The notes beneath the pieces are model-generated. The model did not search any database. It was not told where the DNA came from and saw only the letters and a list, made by a program, of their open reading frames with translations. 49,769 nucleotides of DNA from assembly GCA_022844225.1 (NCBI GenBank), contig JALHMC010000030.1:1-49769 (forward strand), written 5' to 3'. Numbering within the stretch: the first letter of the stretch is position 1; the number at the start of each line of letters is the position of its first letter. A program made the position numbers and the translations under genes. Below, in pieces: positions 7,765 to 16,442 of the stretch. The stretch is from Hyphomicrobiaceae bacterium. GTDB lineage: Bacteria > Pseudomonadota > Alphaproteobacteria > Rhizobiales > Hyphomicrobiaceae.

Positions 7765-9372
7765 TTGAAGACGGCCGGATCCATAAACGCGCCTAACGGC
7801 AACCGCCCGAACGCTACCGAGGGCGTTCAGGGAGCCGATGGCCGGCGCACGCCTCTCAGCGAGGTCCGGGCCCGACTGGTCCAAAGGTCGGATGTTCGCC
7901 CGGAATTCCAGTACGAACTCGTGTCGATGTTCGTGCGCAACGAGCTCGGTGCGATAGCCACAATCCAGCTGCTGGCCGTCATTTTCTCGCTCGCCTCGAT
8001 GTTCTGGGCCCCGGTGGGGGAGGCGATCGCCTGGCTTCTGCTGGTCATTTTCGCCAAGGTCGCGTTACTCGAGCTATGCCGCCGCTTTGTGGCGACCCCG
8101 CGCGCGGAAATCGACATCAAGGTCTGGCGACGGCGTTTGATCATGGCCGAGTTGATCGGCGGGCTGGTCTGGGCTGGATTCGCGTTGGTCGGTCGGGGAA
8201 CGCTCGATTCCGCTAGTCACGTCTTCATCTTCGCATCTCTTATCGTCGTGCTTGCCATCCGCATGACGTTTGCCTCGACCGTGATGCCGATCCTCTACGT
8301 CGGGACCATCCCGATGACCGTCGCCGTGGTCGTCCGATTACTGGCCCTCGGCCATCCGTTCTATTGGGCCATGGCCTCGATGGCCGTCGGCGTTCACGTC
8401 TACTTCGTGTTCCTGGCGAAAGGCCTCAACTCGACCGCTGTCGCCATGCTCGAGTTCCGGGCCGAGAAAGATGCCCTGATCGGTGAGCTGGAGAAGGAAA
8501 AGGCGATCTCCGACGAGGGCCGTCGCCGGGCAGAGGCCGCGAACGTGGCCAAATCCCGCTTTCTCGCCACCATGAGCCACGAGCTTCGCACGCCGCTCAA
8601 CGCCATCCTGGGCTTCTCCGAGGTGATGAAGACCGAGATCCTCGGGCCGATGCAGAACCCGACCTACAAGGAGTATGCCGGCAACATTCACGACAGCGGA
8701 CGCCATCTCCTGCACCTCATCAACGAGATCCTCGATCTGTCGCGCATCGAGGCCGGGCGCTACGAGCTGAACGAAGAGGCGGCTCGCCTGACCGATATCG
8801 TCGAGGATTGCCATCGCCTTCTGAAGTTGCGGGCCGAGAGTAAAGGCCTGACGATCGTGCTCGATCTCGAGGAAGGCCTGCCCCAGATTTGGGTCGACGA
8901 GCGTGCCATACGCCAGATTTGCCTGAACCTGCTGTCCAACGCGCTCAAGTTCACGCCCAAGGGGGGCACGATCACGGTGCGCGTGGCGAGAGCGGCTTCC
9001 GGAGGGCAACTCGTCTCGGTCAAGGACACTGGGCCGGGCATTCCCAAGGAGGAAATTCCCAAGGTCTTGCAGGCGTTCGGACAAGGATCGCTCGCCCATC
9101 AGACCGCGGAGGGCGGCACCGGCCTCGGGCTCCCCATCGTGCAGAATCTGGTCGAGTTGCACGGCGGTACGTTCGAGTTGGCCTCGGAGCTTCGCAAGGG
9201 GACCGAGGCCACGATCGAGCTGCCCCGGAAGCGCGTGCTCGAGGCCATGCCACCGCTGCAGCCGCTGGGGCGTGAGCGGCACGGAGCTCCGCGTGCGTTC
9301 GCCGGTGATCCGCCGCCCCCAAGTCCCACGGACGGCATGCGGCGCAGGCCCAGGCTGCGGATCGGCGGGTGA
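7765..9372 (+). CDS. Membrane sensor histidine kinase, PleC/DivJ-type
   Basis: A 535-residue kinase. After a ~55-residue polar N-terminus there are about six membrane segments (~60-215), with almost no periplasmic sensor domain, so it may sense within the membrane or via its loops. A coiled linker (LEFRAEKDALIGELEKEKA) leads to the HisKA domain with H272 in FLATMSHELRTPLNAILGFSEVM, the form typical of PleC, DivJ and PdhS kinases. HATPase boxes follow: NLLSNALKF, DTGPGIP and GGTGLGLPIV. The last ~50 residues are Pro/Arg-rich and probably disordered. The first in-frame start is TTG 7765 and its ribosome site is weak, so the start is uncertain; ATG 7927 is an alternative. No response regulator gene is adjacent. 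Confidence 0.88.
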   Translation: MKTAGSINAPNGNRPNATEGVQGADGRRTPLSEVRARLVQRSDVRPEFQYELVSMFVRNELGAIATIQLLAVIFSLASMFWAPVGEAIAWLLLVIFAKVALLELCRRFVATPRAEIDIKVWRRRLIMAELIGGLVWAGFALVGRGTLDSASHVFIFASLIVVLAIRMTFASTVMPILYVGTIPMTVAVVVRLLALGHPFYWAMASMAVGVHVYFVFLAKGLNSTAVAMLEFRAEKDALIGELEKEKAISDEGRRRAEAANVAKSRFLATMSHELRTPLNAILGFSEVMKTEILGPMQNPTYKEYAGNIHDSGRHLLHLINEILDLSRIEAGRYELNEEAARLTDIVEDCHRLLKLRAESKGLTIVLDLEEGLPQIWVDERAIRQICLNLLSNALKFTPKGGTITVRVARAASGGQLVSVKDTGPGIPKEEIPKVLQAFGQGSLAHQTAEGGTGLGLPIVQNLVELHGGTFELASELRKGTEATIELPRKRVLEAMPPLQPLGRERHGAPRAFAGDPPPPSPTDGMRRRPRLRIGG

Positions 9373-9593
9373 CGGAAGCCTTGGGAACTCGACAACTCAC
9401 GGCGCGATGTCGTCGAGTTGAGGCCCGGGAGATTGTCGGCCGCGGGTCGGTTGCCTAAATTATGCTCGACGAGGCCGGTAATCGTCTCAACGCGCGTGGC
9501 CCGCTGCGTTCATGGTGAAGCCACCTCTGAAGCGACCAAGACACGTCCGACACGTATAACCGAGCGCACCGCTCATCCGATGGAAACCGGCGC

Positions 9594-9776
9594 ATGAGCA
9601 TAGAGACCCCTTGTGTGGGCATATGCAATTTGGACCGGACCTCAGGACTTTGCTCGGGGTGTGGTCGGTCGGTCGAGCAGATTGCCGGCTGGTCTCGGCT
9701 GACGCCGGCCGAGAGGCGTCGGATCATGACCGGGCTCAAGGCGCGCCGGGACCGGAGTGTTGGAGAGATCGAATGA
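9594..9776 (+). CDS. DUF1289 domain protein
   Basis: A 60-residue protein with the DUF1289 signature: TPCVGICNLD near the start, then GLCSGCGRSVEQIAGWSRLT and a basic C-terminal helix. The four cysteines (C-x3-C, C-x2-C) suggest a small metal-binding fold, as is often proposed for this family. The stop codon overlaps the start of the next gene (ATGA at 9773-9776), so the two are translationally coupled. Its molecular role is not known. Confidence 0.85.
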   Translation: MSIETPCVGICNLDRTSGLCSGCGRSVEQIAGWSRLTPAERRRIMTGLKARRDRSVGEIE

Positions 9777-10510
9777 TACGCGCTCTCGTCCTCGTCATTG
9801 CAGTGGCCCTTGTAGCCCTCCTCCTGCTGAGTTTCGAAGGCGGCTGGCTCAAGGCCCTGTTCGGAGAGCATGAGGGTGCGCTCACCGCCGACGCGCAGGA
9901 GCTTGCTGCGTTAGCAGCATCGCTCGCACTCATCGTTATCGTGCTGCCGGCTGTCTTCGGCGGCTATCGGGGTCGCGTCGGAGGCGCAATTCGCGATTTG
10001 GTCAGTTGGACGGCCATCGCGCTGGTCTTGATGGCCGGCTACAGCTACCGAGATGAACTCGGCCGGATCGCCTTCCGGATTGCAGGTGAGTTCTCGCCAC
10101 CCGGCTCCTCGCTGGCCGTCGAGCAGCGTCAAGCCGGGGAGCATGCCGTACGCATCCGGAAGCGGGGTGACGGCCATTTCGTGGCGCGGGTCGCGGTCGA
10201 CGGGGCGAGCGTCTCGATGCTGGTCGACACCGGCGCTTCGACCGTTGTCCTTCGCCAGTCGGATGCCCGGCTTCTCGGGGTCGATACGCGGAATTTGCGC
10301 TATTCGGTGCCCGTGCAGACCGCCAACGGGTTGGCGTACGCGGCTCACGCTCGCCTGCGGCACGTCTCTATCGGCTCGATCGAAGTTCGCAACGTGGATG
10401 CCCTTGTCGCTCAACCTGGTGTGCTCAAAGAGAGCCTCCTGGGTATGAGTTTCTTAAGCCGGTTGCGTTCTTATGAGTTCGCCGGGGAGTTCGTGACTTT
10501 CAGGATGTGA
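9773..10510 (+). CDS. Membrane-anchored retropepsin-like aspartic protease (TIGR02281 type)
   Basis: A 245-residue protein with three likely N-terminal membrane segments (residues ~3-20, ~43-62, ~70-86). A periplasmic clan AA protease domain starts near residue 115. The catalytic motif is LVDTGAST, and the domain ends GMSFLSRLRSYEF, the usual close of TIGR02281 proteins. A single D-T-G means it should act as a homodimer, like retroviral proteases. The ATG at 9773 is coupled to the DUF1289 stop and preceded by GGAGAG. A paralogue follows 27 bp downstream. Substrate unknown. Confidence 0.85.
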   Translation: MIRALVLVIAVALVALLLLSFEGGWLKALFGEHEGALTADAQELAALAASLALIVIVLPAVFGGYRGRVGGAIRDLVSWTAIALVLMAGYSYRDELGRIAFRIAGEFSPPGSSLAVEQRQAGEHAVRIRKRGDGHFVARVAVDGASVSMLVDTGASTVVLRQSDARLLGVDTRNLRYSVPVQTANGLAYAAHARLRHVSIGSIEVRNVDALVAQPGVLKESLLGMSFLSRLRSYEFAGEFVTFRM

Positions 10511-10537
10511 TGGCCGCACACGCGGCCGCCCTGGCGT

Positions 10538-11200
10538 GTGAGCTTTGGGCGAACCGCGATGCTGTCTTCTGGCACCAGAAATCTTGCTAAGCTCGTCGGA
10601 AGCTGGACCCTTGCTGCCGGCGTTTTGGCGTTCTCCCTTATCAATATGGAGGAGATCCGCACCCGGCTCGGCTTGACGCTCAGCCCTGAGGATCTCGGAA
10701 TGACGGCCGACGCGCGCCCCGAGCCCGAGGTGCGTACCGTCATCCAGTATGTCGAACGCCCGCCGGTCGACCGCGGCGACGAACGTCGCAAACGCCCCTC
10801 CGGGGGTGCCAATCGCGACGCCGAGCTGTTCAAGCTCTCTGTCGCACTGCCACGCAGCCGGGACGGTCATTTCCACGCCGATGCCCAGATCAACGGGCGG
10901 AGCGTTCCCGTCCTCGTCGACACCGGCGCCACCCTCGTTGCGATGAGCTACGAGGATGCGCAGTCGGCCGGTATTTCGGTCCGGCCTGACGATTTCCGAT
11001 ACGTCTCGAACACGGCCAACGGCCAAGCTCGCTTCGCCCGGGTCACGCTCGACACCGTCCGTATCGGTAGCGTTTCTGTACACAACGTCGCTGCTGCCGT
11101 CAGTCAGCCCGGCAAGCTCAACACGACCTTGCTCGGCATGTCGTTCCTCGGGCAGTTGCGCATGGAAATGAAGGACGGGCTGCTGATCCTCGAGCAGTAA
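10538..11200 (+). CDS. Second retropepsin-like aspartic protease (TIGR02281 type)
   Basis: A 220-residue paralogue of the preceding gene. It has one N-terminal membrane segment (~15-36, LAKLVGSWTLAAGVLAFSL), a charged Pro/Arg-rich linker, then the protease domain from ~100. The catalytic motif is VLVDTGATLVAMS and the domain ends LLGMSFLGQLRMEMKDGLLIL. The start is GTG 10538 or the ATG at 10559 seven codons later. It lacks the extra membrane segments of its neighbour, so the two differ in membrane anchoring and share only the catalytic domain. Single-DTG dimerisation is expected, and a heterodimer with the neighbour is conceivable. Confidence 0.84.
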   Translation: MSFGRTAMLSSGTRNLAKLVGSWTLAAGVLAFSLINMEEIRTRLGLTLSPEDLGMTADARPEPEVRTVIQYVERPPVDRGDERRKRPSGGANRDAELFKLSVALPRSRDGHFHADAQINGRSVPVLVDTGATLVAMSYEDAQSAGISVRPDDFRYVSNTANGQARFARVTLDTVRIGSVSVHNVAAAVSQPGKLNTTLLGMSFLGQLRMEMKDGLLILEQ

Positions 11201-11315
11201 CAGCAACTCGGCGTGGGAACATTCATTCGTATGCGACGTTAATCGGTGCGGTGCATCGGTCTCGACCCCGCCACCATTTTGCGTTAGCGCTCCCCTGCCG
11301 CCACGACCGACGAGG

Positions 11316-12821
11316 ATGTCCATGTTGCCCAAGCCGCGCGCCGACCTCAAGCCCAACACTGCCGATTTCGAGCGGTTGCCGCTCGTGAAGCCGACGGGTT
11401 TTCGTGAGTACGATGCGCGCTGGTTGTTCCCGGGAGAGATCAACCTGATGGGGTTGAACGCCATCGGTCTCGGCCTGGCGACGCTCATCAACCGTCGGGG
11501 GGTAGCTCCCCGGATCGTTGTCGGTCACGACTTCCGGTGGTACTCGGCGAGCGTCAAGCAGGCGCTGATGACCGGCCTGCTGGCGGGTGGCGCCGAGGTG
11601 CATGACATCGGCCTCGCGTTGTCGCCGATGGCCTACTTCGCTCAGTTCGAACTCGATGTCCCTTGCGTCGCGATGGTCACTGCCAGCCACAACGACAATG
11701 GCTGGACCGGCATCAAGATGGGCCTTGCCCGCCCGCTCACCTTCGGACCCGACGATATGTCGGAGCTGAAGGAGATTGTGTTGTCGGGCAGCTACGAGAC
11801 CAAGGGAGGCGGCCGCTACATCCATGTGCCGGACATTCCCGAGCGCTACATGGCCGATCTCTCGAAGCGCCCGAAGTTGAAGCGCCGCCTGAAGGTGGTT
11901 GCGGCTTGCGGTAACGGCACGGCAGGTGCCTTCGCGCCTCACGTTCTTGAGGCGATCGGCTGCGAGGTGATCCCGCTCGACTGCAACCTCGATCACTCCT
12001 TCCCGCGCTACAATCCGAATCCCGAGGACATGAAGATGCTGCACGCGATCAGTGCGGCTGTCCTCGAGCACAAGGCCGACGTCGGCCTCGGCTTCGACGG
12101 CGATGGCGACCGTTGCGGCGTGGTCGACAACGAAGGCCACGAAATCTTCGCCGACACCGTGGGTGTCATGCTGGCGCGCGATATTTCGGCCCTCCACAAG
12201 AACGCGACCTTCGTCGCCGACGTCAAGTCGACCGGCCTTTTCATGACCGACCCCGTCCTTCAGGCCAACGGCGCCAAGGCGCTCTACTGGAAGACCGGGC
12301 ACTCCTACATGAAGCGTTACACGTTCGAGCAGAAGGCCCTGGTCGGCTTCGAGAAGAGCGGCCACTACTTTTTCCAGCCGCCGCTCGGTCGGGGCTACGA
12401 CGATGGTCTCGTTGCGGCACTGGCCGTGTGCGACATGCTCGATCGCGCGCCGACGAAGTCGATGGCCGATTTGAAGCGCGAACTGCCGAAGACCTACCAG
12501 TCGCCGACCATGTCCCCGCACTGCGACGACGAGAAGAAGTACGGCGTGGTCGAGAAAATCGTGAAGCAATTCGAGGCCGAAGCCAAGGCTGGCGGCAAAG
12601 TCGCCGGCCAGGCGATCCGCGATCTCGTGACCGTCAACGGTGTCCGCGTCACGCTGGCTGATGGCACATGGGGCTTGGTCCGCGCGTCGTCGAACAAGCC
12701 GGAGCTCGTCGTCGTCGTCGAAAGCCCGGTCTCCGAGGCGAACAAGATCGCGATCTTCCGCGACATCGAGGCCCGCCTCGCAAAGTTTCCCGAGGTCGGC
12801 GAGTACAACCAGAAAATCTGA
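11316..12821 (+). CDS. Phosphomannomutase/phosphoglucomutase
   Basis: A 501-residue alpha-D-phosphohexomutase, interconverting hexose 1- and 6-phosphates for polysaccharide or LPS precursors. The active-site phosphoserine is S124 in TASHNDNGWTGIKMG. The Mg-binding loop is GFDGDGDRCG (~259-268), and the sugar-specificity loop is FEKSGHYFF. The C-terminal phosphate loop lies in LVRASSNKPELVV. The first ATG (11316) abuts its GAGG; ATG 11322 two codons later has a better gap of about five bases. The AlgC/ManB-type enzyme acts on both mannose and glucose phosphates; which is preferred here is not visible. Confidence 0.88.
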   Translation: MSMLPKPRADLKPNTADFERLPLVKPTGFREYDARWLFPGEINLMGLNAIGLGLATLINRRGVAPRIVVGHDFRWYSASVKQALMTGLLAGGAEVHDIGLALSPMAYFAQFELDVPCVAMVTASHNDNGWTGIKMGLARPLTFGPDDMSELKEIVLSGSYETKGGGRYIHVPDIPERYMADLSKRPKLKRRLKVVAACGNGTAGAFAPHVLEAIGCEVIPLDCNLDHSFPRYNPNPEDMKMLHAISAAVLEHKADVGLGFDGDGDRCGVVDNEGHEIFADTVGVMLARDISALHKNATFVADVKSTGLFMTDPVLQANGAKALYWKTGHSYMKRYTFEQKALVGFEKSGHYFFQPPLGRGYDDGLVAALAVCDMLDRAPTKSMADLKRELPKTYQSPTMSPHCDDEKKYGVVEKIVKQFEAEAKAGGKVAGQAIRDLVTVNGVRVTLADGTWGLVRASSNKPELVVVVESPVSEANKIAIFRDIEARLAKFPEVGEYNQKI

Positions 12822-12867
12822 TGCCCCAGTAGAGCTGACGGCCCAGAAATTCTGATGCCAAGTCTGA

Positions 12868-12886
12868 GGCCGCCGCTCTGGCGGCC
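12868..12886. terminator. Hairpin after the phosphohexomutase gene
   Basis: GGCCGCC/GGCGGCC forms a 7-bp stem with loop GCTCT, 46 bp after the stop codon. There is no T-tract, so it may be a weak terminator or an mRNA 3' stabiliser. Confidence 0.35.
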
Positions 12887-12976
12887 CGATTGACAATCCT
12901 TGTGCGCCGCCCCCATGTCTCGGCCGCCGCCGGGGCATTGCCGGGCGGCGAGCAACCGTCCAACCGATAAGCGACC

Positions 12977-13555
12977 ATGAGCAAATCCCCGATCCCCTCG
13001 CCTTTGCCGACAGAGAGGGCGCCTCTTGGCGTGCTGGCTTCTTTGATCTTCGGATCGCGCTGGCTGCAGGTGCCCCTTTATCTGGGCCTGATCCTGGCCC
13101 AGTGCGTCTACGTCGTTCTGTTCCTCAAGGAACTATGGCACCTCGTCAGTCACGCGGCTTCGTTCAGCGAGCAGCAGATCATGCTGATCGTGCTGGCGCT
13201 GATCGACGTCGTCATGATCTCGAACCTGCTCGTAATGGTGATCGTCGGTGGCTACGAGACGTTCGTGTCGCGACTGCGCCTGCAGGGGCATCCTGACCAA
13301 CCCGAGTGGCTCGACCACGTCAACGCCAGCGTCCTCAAGATCAAGCTCGCGATGGCGATCATCGGGATCTCGTCGATCCATCTGCTGAAGACGTTTATCG
13401 AGGCGGGCAATCTGGGCCAGCCGGGCGCCAAGTTCACCGAGGCCGGCGTGATGTGGCAAACCATCATCCACACCATCTTCATTCTCTCGGCGGTCGGCAT
13501 AGCCTACGTCGATCGGTTGGCCCACGTGCCCGACCATCGCTCGCAGAAGCACTGA
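12977..13555 (+). CDS. YqhA-like (UPF0114/TIGR00645) inner-membrane protein
   Basis: A 192-residue protein with four predicted membrane helices (~30-50, 67-90, 118-138, 155-172). It matches the UPF0114/YqhA family: an early SRWLQVPLYLGL segment, the LIDVVMISNLLVMVIVGGYETFVS stretch in two halves (LIDVVMISNLLV, MVIVGGYETFVS) and WLDHVNASVLKIKLA. The family is widespread in proteobacteria and uncharacterised. It converges on the NYN-domain gene across a strong hairpin. Confidence 0.85.
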   Translation: MSKSPIPSPLPTERAPLGVLASLIFGSRWLQVPLYLGLILAQCVYVVLFLKELWHLVSHAASFSEQQIMLIVLALIDVVMISNLLVMVIVGGYETFVSRLRLQGHPDQPEWLDHVNASVLKIKLAMAIIGISSIHLLKTFIEAGNLGQPGAKFTEAGVMWQTIIHTIFILSAVGIAYVDRLAHVPDHRSQKH

Positions 13556-13567
13556 GTCCAGCGAAAG

Positions 13568-13593
13568 GCACCCCGGCCTCAGGCGCGGGGTGC
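13568..13593. terminator. Bidirectional hairpin between convergent genes
   Basis: GCACCCCG/CGGGGTGC gives an 8-bp outer stem, and an inner GCC/GGC pair nearly continues it. It lies 12 bp after the YqhA-like gene and 36 bp after the stop of the opposing NYN gene. There is no T-run, but position and strength suggest a terminator for both. Confidence 0.5.
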
Positions 13594-13629
13594 GATGGCT
13601 TCGAGACTCGGCAGTGGGTATGAGGAAAA

Positions 13630-15447
13630 CTATCCTCTCAGCCGCGTGCGCACGATGCGCGGGAAGTCGTCGCCGGTAATTTCGCCCGTTTCCTGCGGCT
13701 GGGGCTGCATGCGACCCCGCGCTTCCGCCGCCTGTTGTTGGCGGTTCTCCTCCAGACCGGCCCAGTACATGGCTTCGGGTGACGGCGCAGTCGACCGCGG
13801 CGGCGCCGCCGGAGCGTAAGTCTGCTGCGTCATCGGCTGGCGAGCGGCGGCTGCCGGCAATCCTGTCCCGGCGAACCAGGCCTCGACGAGATCGAGTTCG
13901 TCCGCGGACAGCGTCAGTCCCTGGGAGCGGCAGCGCGCCACGACGAAGTTGCGGAAGCGTCCTGCGAAAAGGTTAGCCGACGCGCCTTGCTCGAACCACG
14001 GATCGGCCTCGCTCACCACCTCCAGCACGAAGCGTACGTCGTCGCGACGCACATCGATGCCGCGCTCTTGCGCTCGAAGGACGATATTCTGGATGGTCTG
14101 CGCACCGATCAACCCGTTCTCGGTGATCTCCTGCGCGATCGTCTCGAACAGCATCCGATACTCGGGCGGCGCCAGTGGCGGCGCCTTGCAGGCCTCGTGT
14201 ATGCGCGCGATCGAGTGCTGGATACTGCCTCCGGCTTGTGCCGGGGTCGCGGCCGGGGATTGCTGCGGAGCCTCGGGCTTCAGCGGCGTGGCAGCGGCAA
14301 CGGGAGTGTGGTCCAGCGACGGACGCCGCGCGAGCATGTTCCCACTCTGCCCGACAACAGTTCCAGCCGACCCCGGTTGTGCTGCAGCGGCGTGTGCCGG
14401 AGCGGGCTCAATGGCTCTGCTCTGACCGAGCCCGGCGAAGGGACGTGAGTCGCCAACGTCCTCGCGCGAGACCATCGGCTGGCGCTCGAGACGTGGCTCT
14501 CCGATCTCCAGGACCGGCGGCATTGGCCGGACCTCAAGGCGCGGCGCGGGCGGAGCGGTAGCAGCAGCCGGTTGCGTCATGTGACGCTGCATATCAATCA
14601 CGACGTACGGCGGCTCGCCGGACAGCCGCATGCCTTGCGGGAGCCCCTGCAGCAGCAGCTCGCGGAACCCACCGGCGCCAGCCCAGCTGGTTCCGATGGT
14701 CCGATCGTGGCCGATACTGCGCACGGCGCGATCCGCCAGAACTTCGAGGGGCACGGGCGCGTTGGCCGCACGCACGGCCGCGACGACCTCCTCGATGATC
14801 GAGCGCCGGATCGCTTCCGTGTTCGGGGCCGTCTCGGCTGGCGCCTCGTCGCTGGCTGACCGACCCTGCGTCAGCAGCTCGATCAGGTCCATTTCACGAA
14901 CTTCGCCGTCGCTGATCGCCGTGTAGGGCACGGCCGTGTATTCGGTCGCGTAGATCACGGTCCGGCGCGCGTGCGCACGCAGTCGATGCAACACGGGCGT
15001 GAAGTCGGCATCTCCGGACAGGATCACGAATTCGTCGAAGTGCGTGTCGTGGTCGAGGTAGTCGCGCAGGTCCATGACCATGCGAATGTCGGACGAGTTC
15101 TTGAGCTGCGCGGTCAGCGGCGGGCAGTCGACCACCTCGAAGCCCGCGCGCAGGAAGTGATGCCGCACGAACGGGAACGAGCTCATGTCGGTCGAGTTGT
15201 CGGAGGTATTCCGGCGCGGCACCGGGTTCCCGTAGCACCGGTTCATGACGATACGGCGCGGCGCGTCGAGTGACAGCCCGTTCGTCGGGGTAATCAAACC
15301 GCCGCTCTCAATCTGCTTCAGCCAGCCGATCGCGTCCTTGGCGAAGCGCTTGGCGGCTTCCTCGCTCTTGCGACGCAGCGACAGGTAGATGTTGTCGTAG
15401 TCGACGAAGACTGCGCTCAAGAACGGACCTGATTGTTGCCGCCTCAT
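13630..15447 (-). CDS. NYN-domain protein with probable OST-HTH/LOTUS domain
   Basis: A 605-residue protein. Residues ~10-190 form an NYN (PIN-like ribonuclease) domain with the acidic set D16 and D18 (FVDYDNIY), D120 (NSSDIRMVMDL) and D146/D148 (LSGDADFTPVL). Residues ~217-290 (IIEEVVAAVRAANAPVPLEV to the PPYVVIDM strand) look like an OST-HTH/LOTUS winged helix, an RNA-binding module. A ~130-residue Pro/Ala-rich disordered stretch follows. A conserved helical region at ~415-530, perhaps a second winged helix, precedes a disordered tail. The likely role is RNA cleavage or binding. The target is unknown and no toxin-antitoxin partner is adjacent. It starts at ATG 15447. Confidence 0.8.
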   Translation of the reverse strand: MRRQQSGPFLSAVFVDYDNIYLSLRRKSEEAAKRFAKDAIGWLKQIESGGLITPTNGLSLDAPRRIVMNRCYGNPVPRRNTSDNSTDMSSFPFVRHHFLRAGFEVVDCPPLTAQLKNSSDIRMVMDLRDYLDHDTHFDEFVILSGDADFTPVLHRLRAHARRTVIYATEYTAVPYTAISDGEVREMDLIELLTQGRSASDEAPAETAPNTEAIRRSIIEEVVAAVRAANAPVPLEVLADRAVRSIGHDRTIGTSWAGAGGFRELLLQGLPQGMRLSGEPPYVVIDMQRHMTQPAAATAPPAPRLEVRPMPPVLEIGEPRLERQPMVSREDVGDSRPFAGLGQSRAIEPAPAHAAAAQPGSAGTVVGQSGNMLARRPSLDHTPVAAATPLKPEAPQQSPAATPAQAGGSIQHSIARIHEACKAPPLAPPEYRMLFETIAQEITENGLIGAQTIQNIVLRAQERGIDVRRDDVRFVLEVVSEADPWFEQGASANLFAGRFRNFVVARCRSQGLTLSADELDLVEAWFAGTGLPAAAARQPMTQQTYAPAAPPRSTAPSPEAMYWAGLEENRQQQAAEARGRMQPQPQETGEITGDDFPRIVRTRLRG

Positions 15448-15698
15448 CTCTACGTGCCCCCGAGCTGCCCCACTTGATTGCGCGAGTCATGCGCCTTGCG
15501 GCAGAGATCACTGAGTCGGCGGCAGGCAGCAAGGCGCGGTCGCAGCAGGCGGCAGGCTATCCCCCGTTAATTGCCCAACCGATTATGATCCGATAGCGGA
15601 TTGATAGTTATCTGGCGCGGTTTAGCCGCACTTGTCCATATCTCACAAACGGCAGACAAACAAAGTCCTGTCAGTCGCGAAAATCGGACGTCCAGTCG

Positions 15699-16442
15699 AT
15701 GAGCGAATCACTGCCTCGCCTGCTCAAGACTTACCAGTTCCTCGATCTGGCCCTTTCGGAGTACGGCACCCGGATGGCGAGCGATGAATTGCGCCGACTG
15801 CGTACCGAGCTGGCGTCCACGTTTTCCGGGATCGTGTCGCACACCTCTGACGACGTGCGTGTCACCGTTGCACAACTCCGCTTCATCATCTCGAACCTGG
15901 ATCGCATGTCGGTCGACGACGGCATATCGCGCGAGCTGCAATCGGCCTGCTTGCAACATCTCGACCGTATCGCGAGCCATGTCGCCCCAACTCGCGACAC
16001 GCCACCGAAGCAGCAGGCTCAGCCGCCATTGGCGCGACTTCGTGTCAATGCCCTATCCGATGCGAGCCTTCGCCAACTCGACCTGTTGAGCGATCGCGTC
16101 GGCGTGCTCGACACCAGCCTCCGCTTTCTGTTCACCAATACGGCGAACGCCAAATTTCACGCGATGCCTGCCGATGCCTTCATTGGGCGGCCGATTTGGC
16201 GGATCTTGGGGACGCGATTCTTTGAGGCCGTGAGCCGGCCTCGGCTCGAGCAATGCCTGGCCGGCCAAGCCGCGTCCTGCATCGCTTCTCCCCCCGGGCG
16301 CGACCCCTCGATCGTCTACGCGTCGCGCTTCGACCCCGTGCGCGACGAGAGCGGCGATGTCACCGCAATCCTGATCGTGTCGCGCGACATCTCCCACATT
16401 CCCGTCCCGCCGGAGATGCTCGCTTGCCGGCCTGATCAGTGA
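15699..16442 (+). CDS. PAS-domain protein with helical N-terminus
   Basis: A 247-residue protein. The first ~105 residues are helical (LLKTYQFLDLALSEYGTRMA and following) with no clear family. Residues ~120-235 form a PAS-like domain: RVGVLDTSLRFLFTNTANAK, then FIGRPIWRILGTRFFE and the closing strand DVTAILIVSRDIS. There is no kinase, cyclase or DNA-binding output domain, so it is either a single-domain sensor acting on a partner or an adaptor. Its last 7 bp overlap the 3' end of the cupin gene on the other strand. Confidence 0.7.
   Translation: MSESLPRLLKTYQFLDLALSEYGTRMASDELRRLRTELASTFSGIVSHTSDDVRVTVAQLRFIISNLDRMSVDDGISRELQSACLQHLDRIASHVAPTRDTPPKQQAQPPLARLRVNALSDASLRQLDLLSDRVGVLDTSLRFLFTNTANAKFHAMPADAFIGRPIWRILGTRFFEAVSRPRLEQCLAGQAASCIASPPGRDPSIVYASRFDPVRDESGDVTAILIVSRDISHIPVPPEMLACRPDQ

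Noticed and set aside
12811..12860. Direct repeat CAGAAAATCTGATGCC / CAGAAATTCTGATGCC at the end of the phosphohexomutase gene
   Set aside because: A short imperfect repeat of 16 bp spanning the stop codon. It may mark a small duplication, but nothing links it to an insertion or attachment site.
12890..12925. TTGACA as a -35 box before the YqhA-like gene
   Set aside because: No convincing -10 element lies 16-18 bp downstream, so it was not called as a promoter.
11223..12938. Long open frame antisense to the phosphohexomutase
   Set aside because: Its translation is Arg/Asp/His-rich without family features, while the plus strand has complete catalytic motifs. It is a GC-rich shadow frame.
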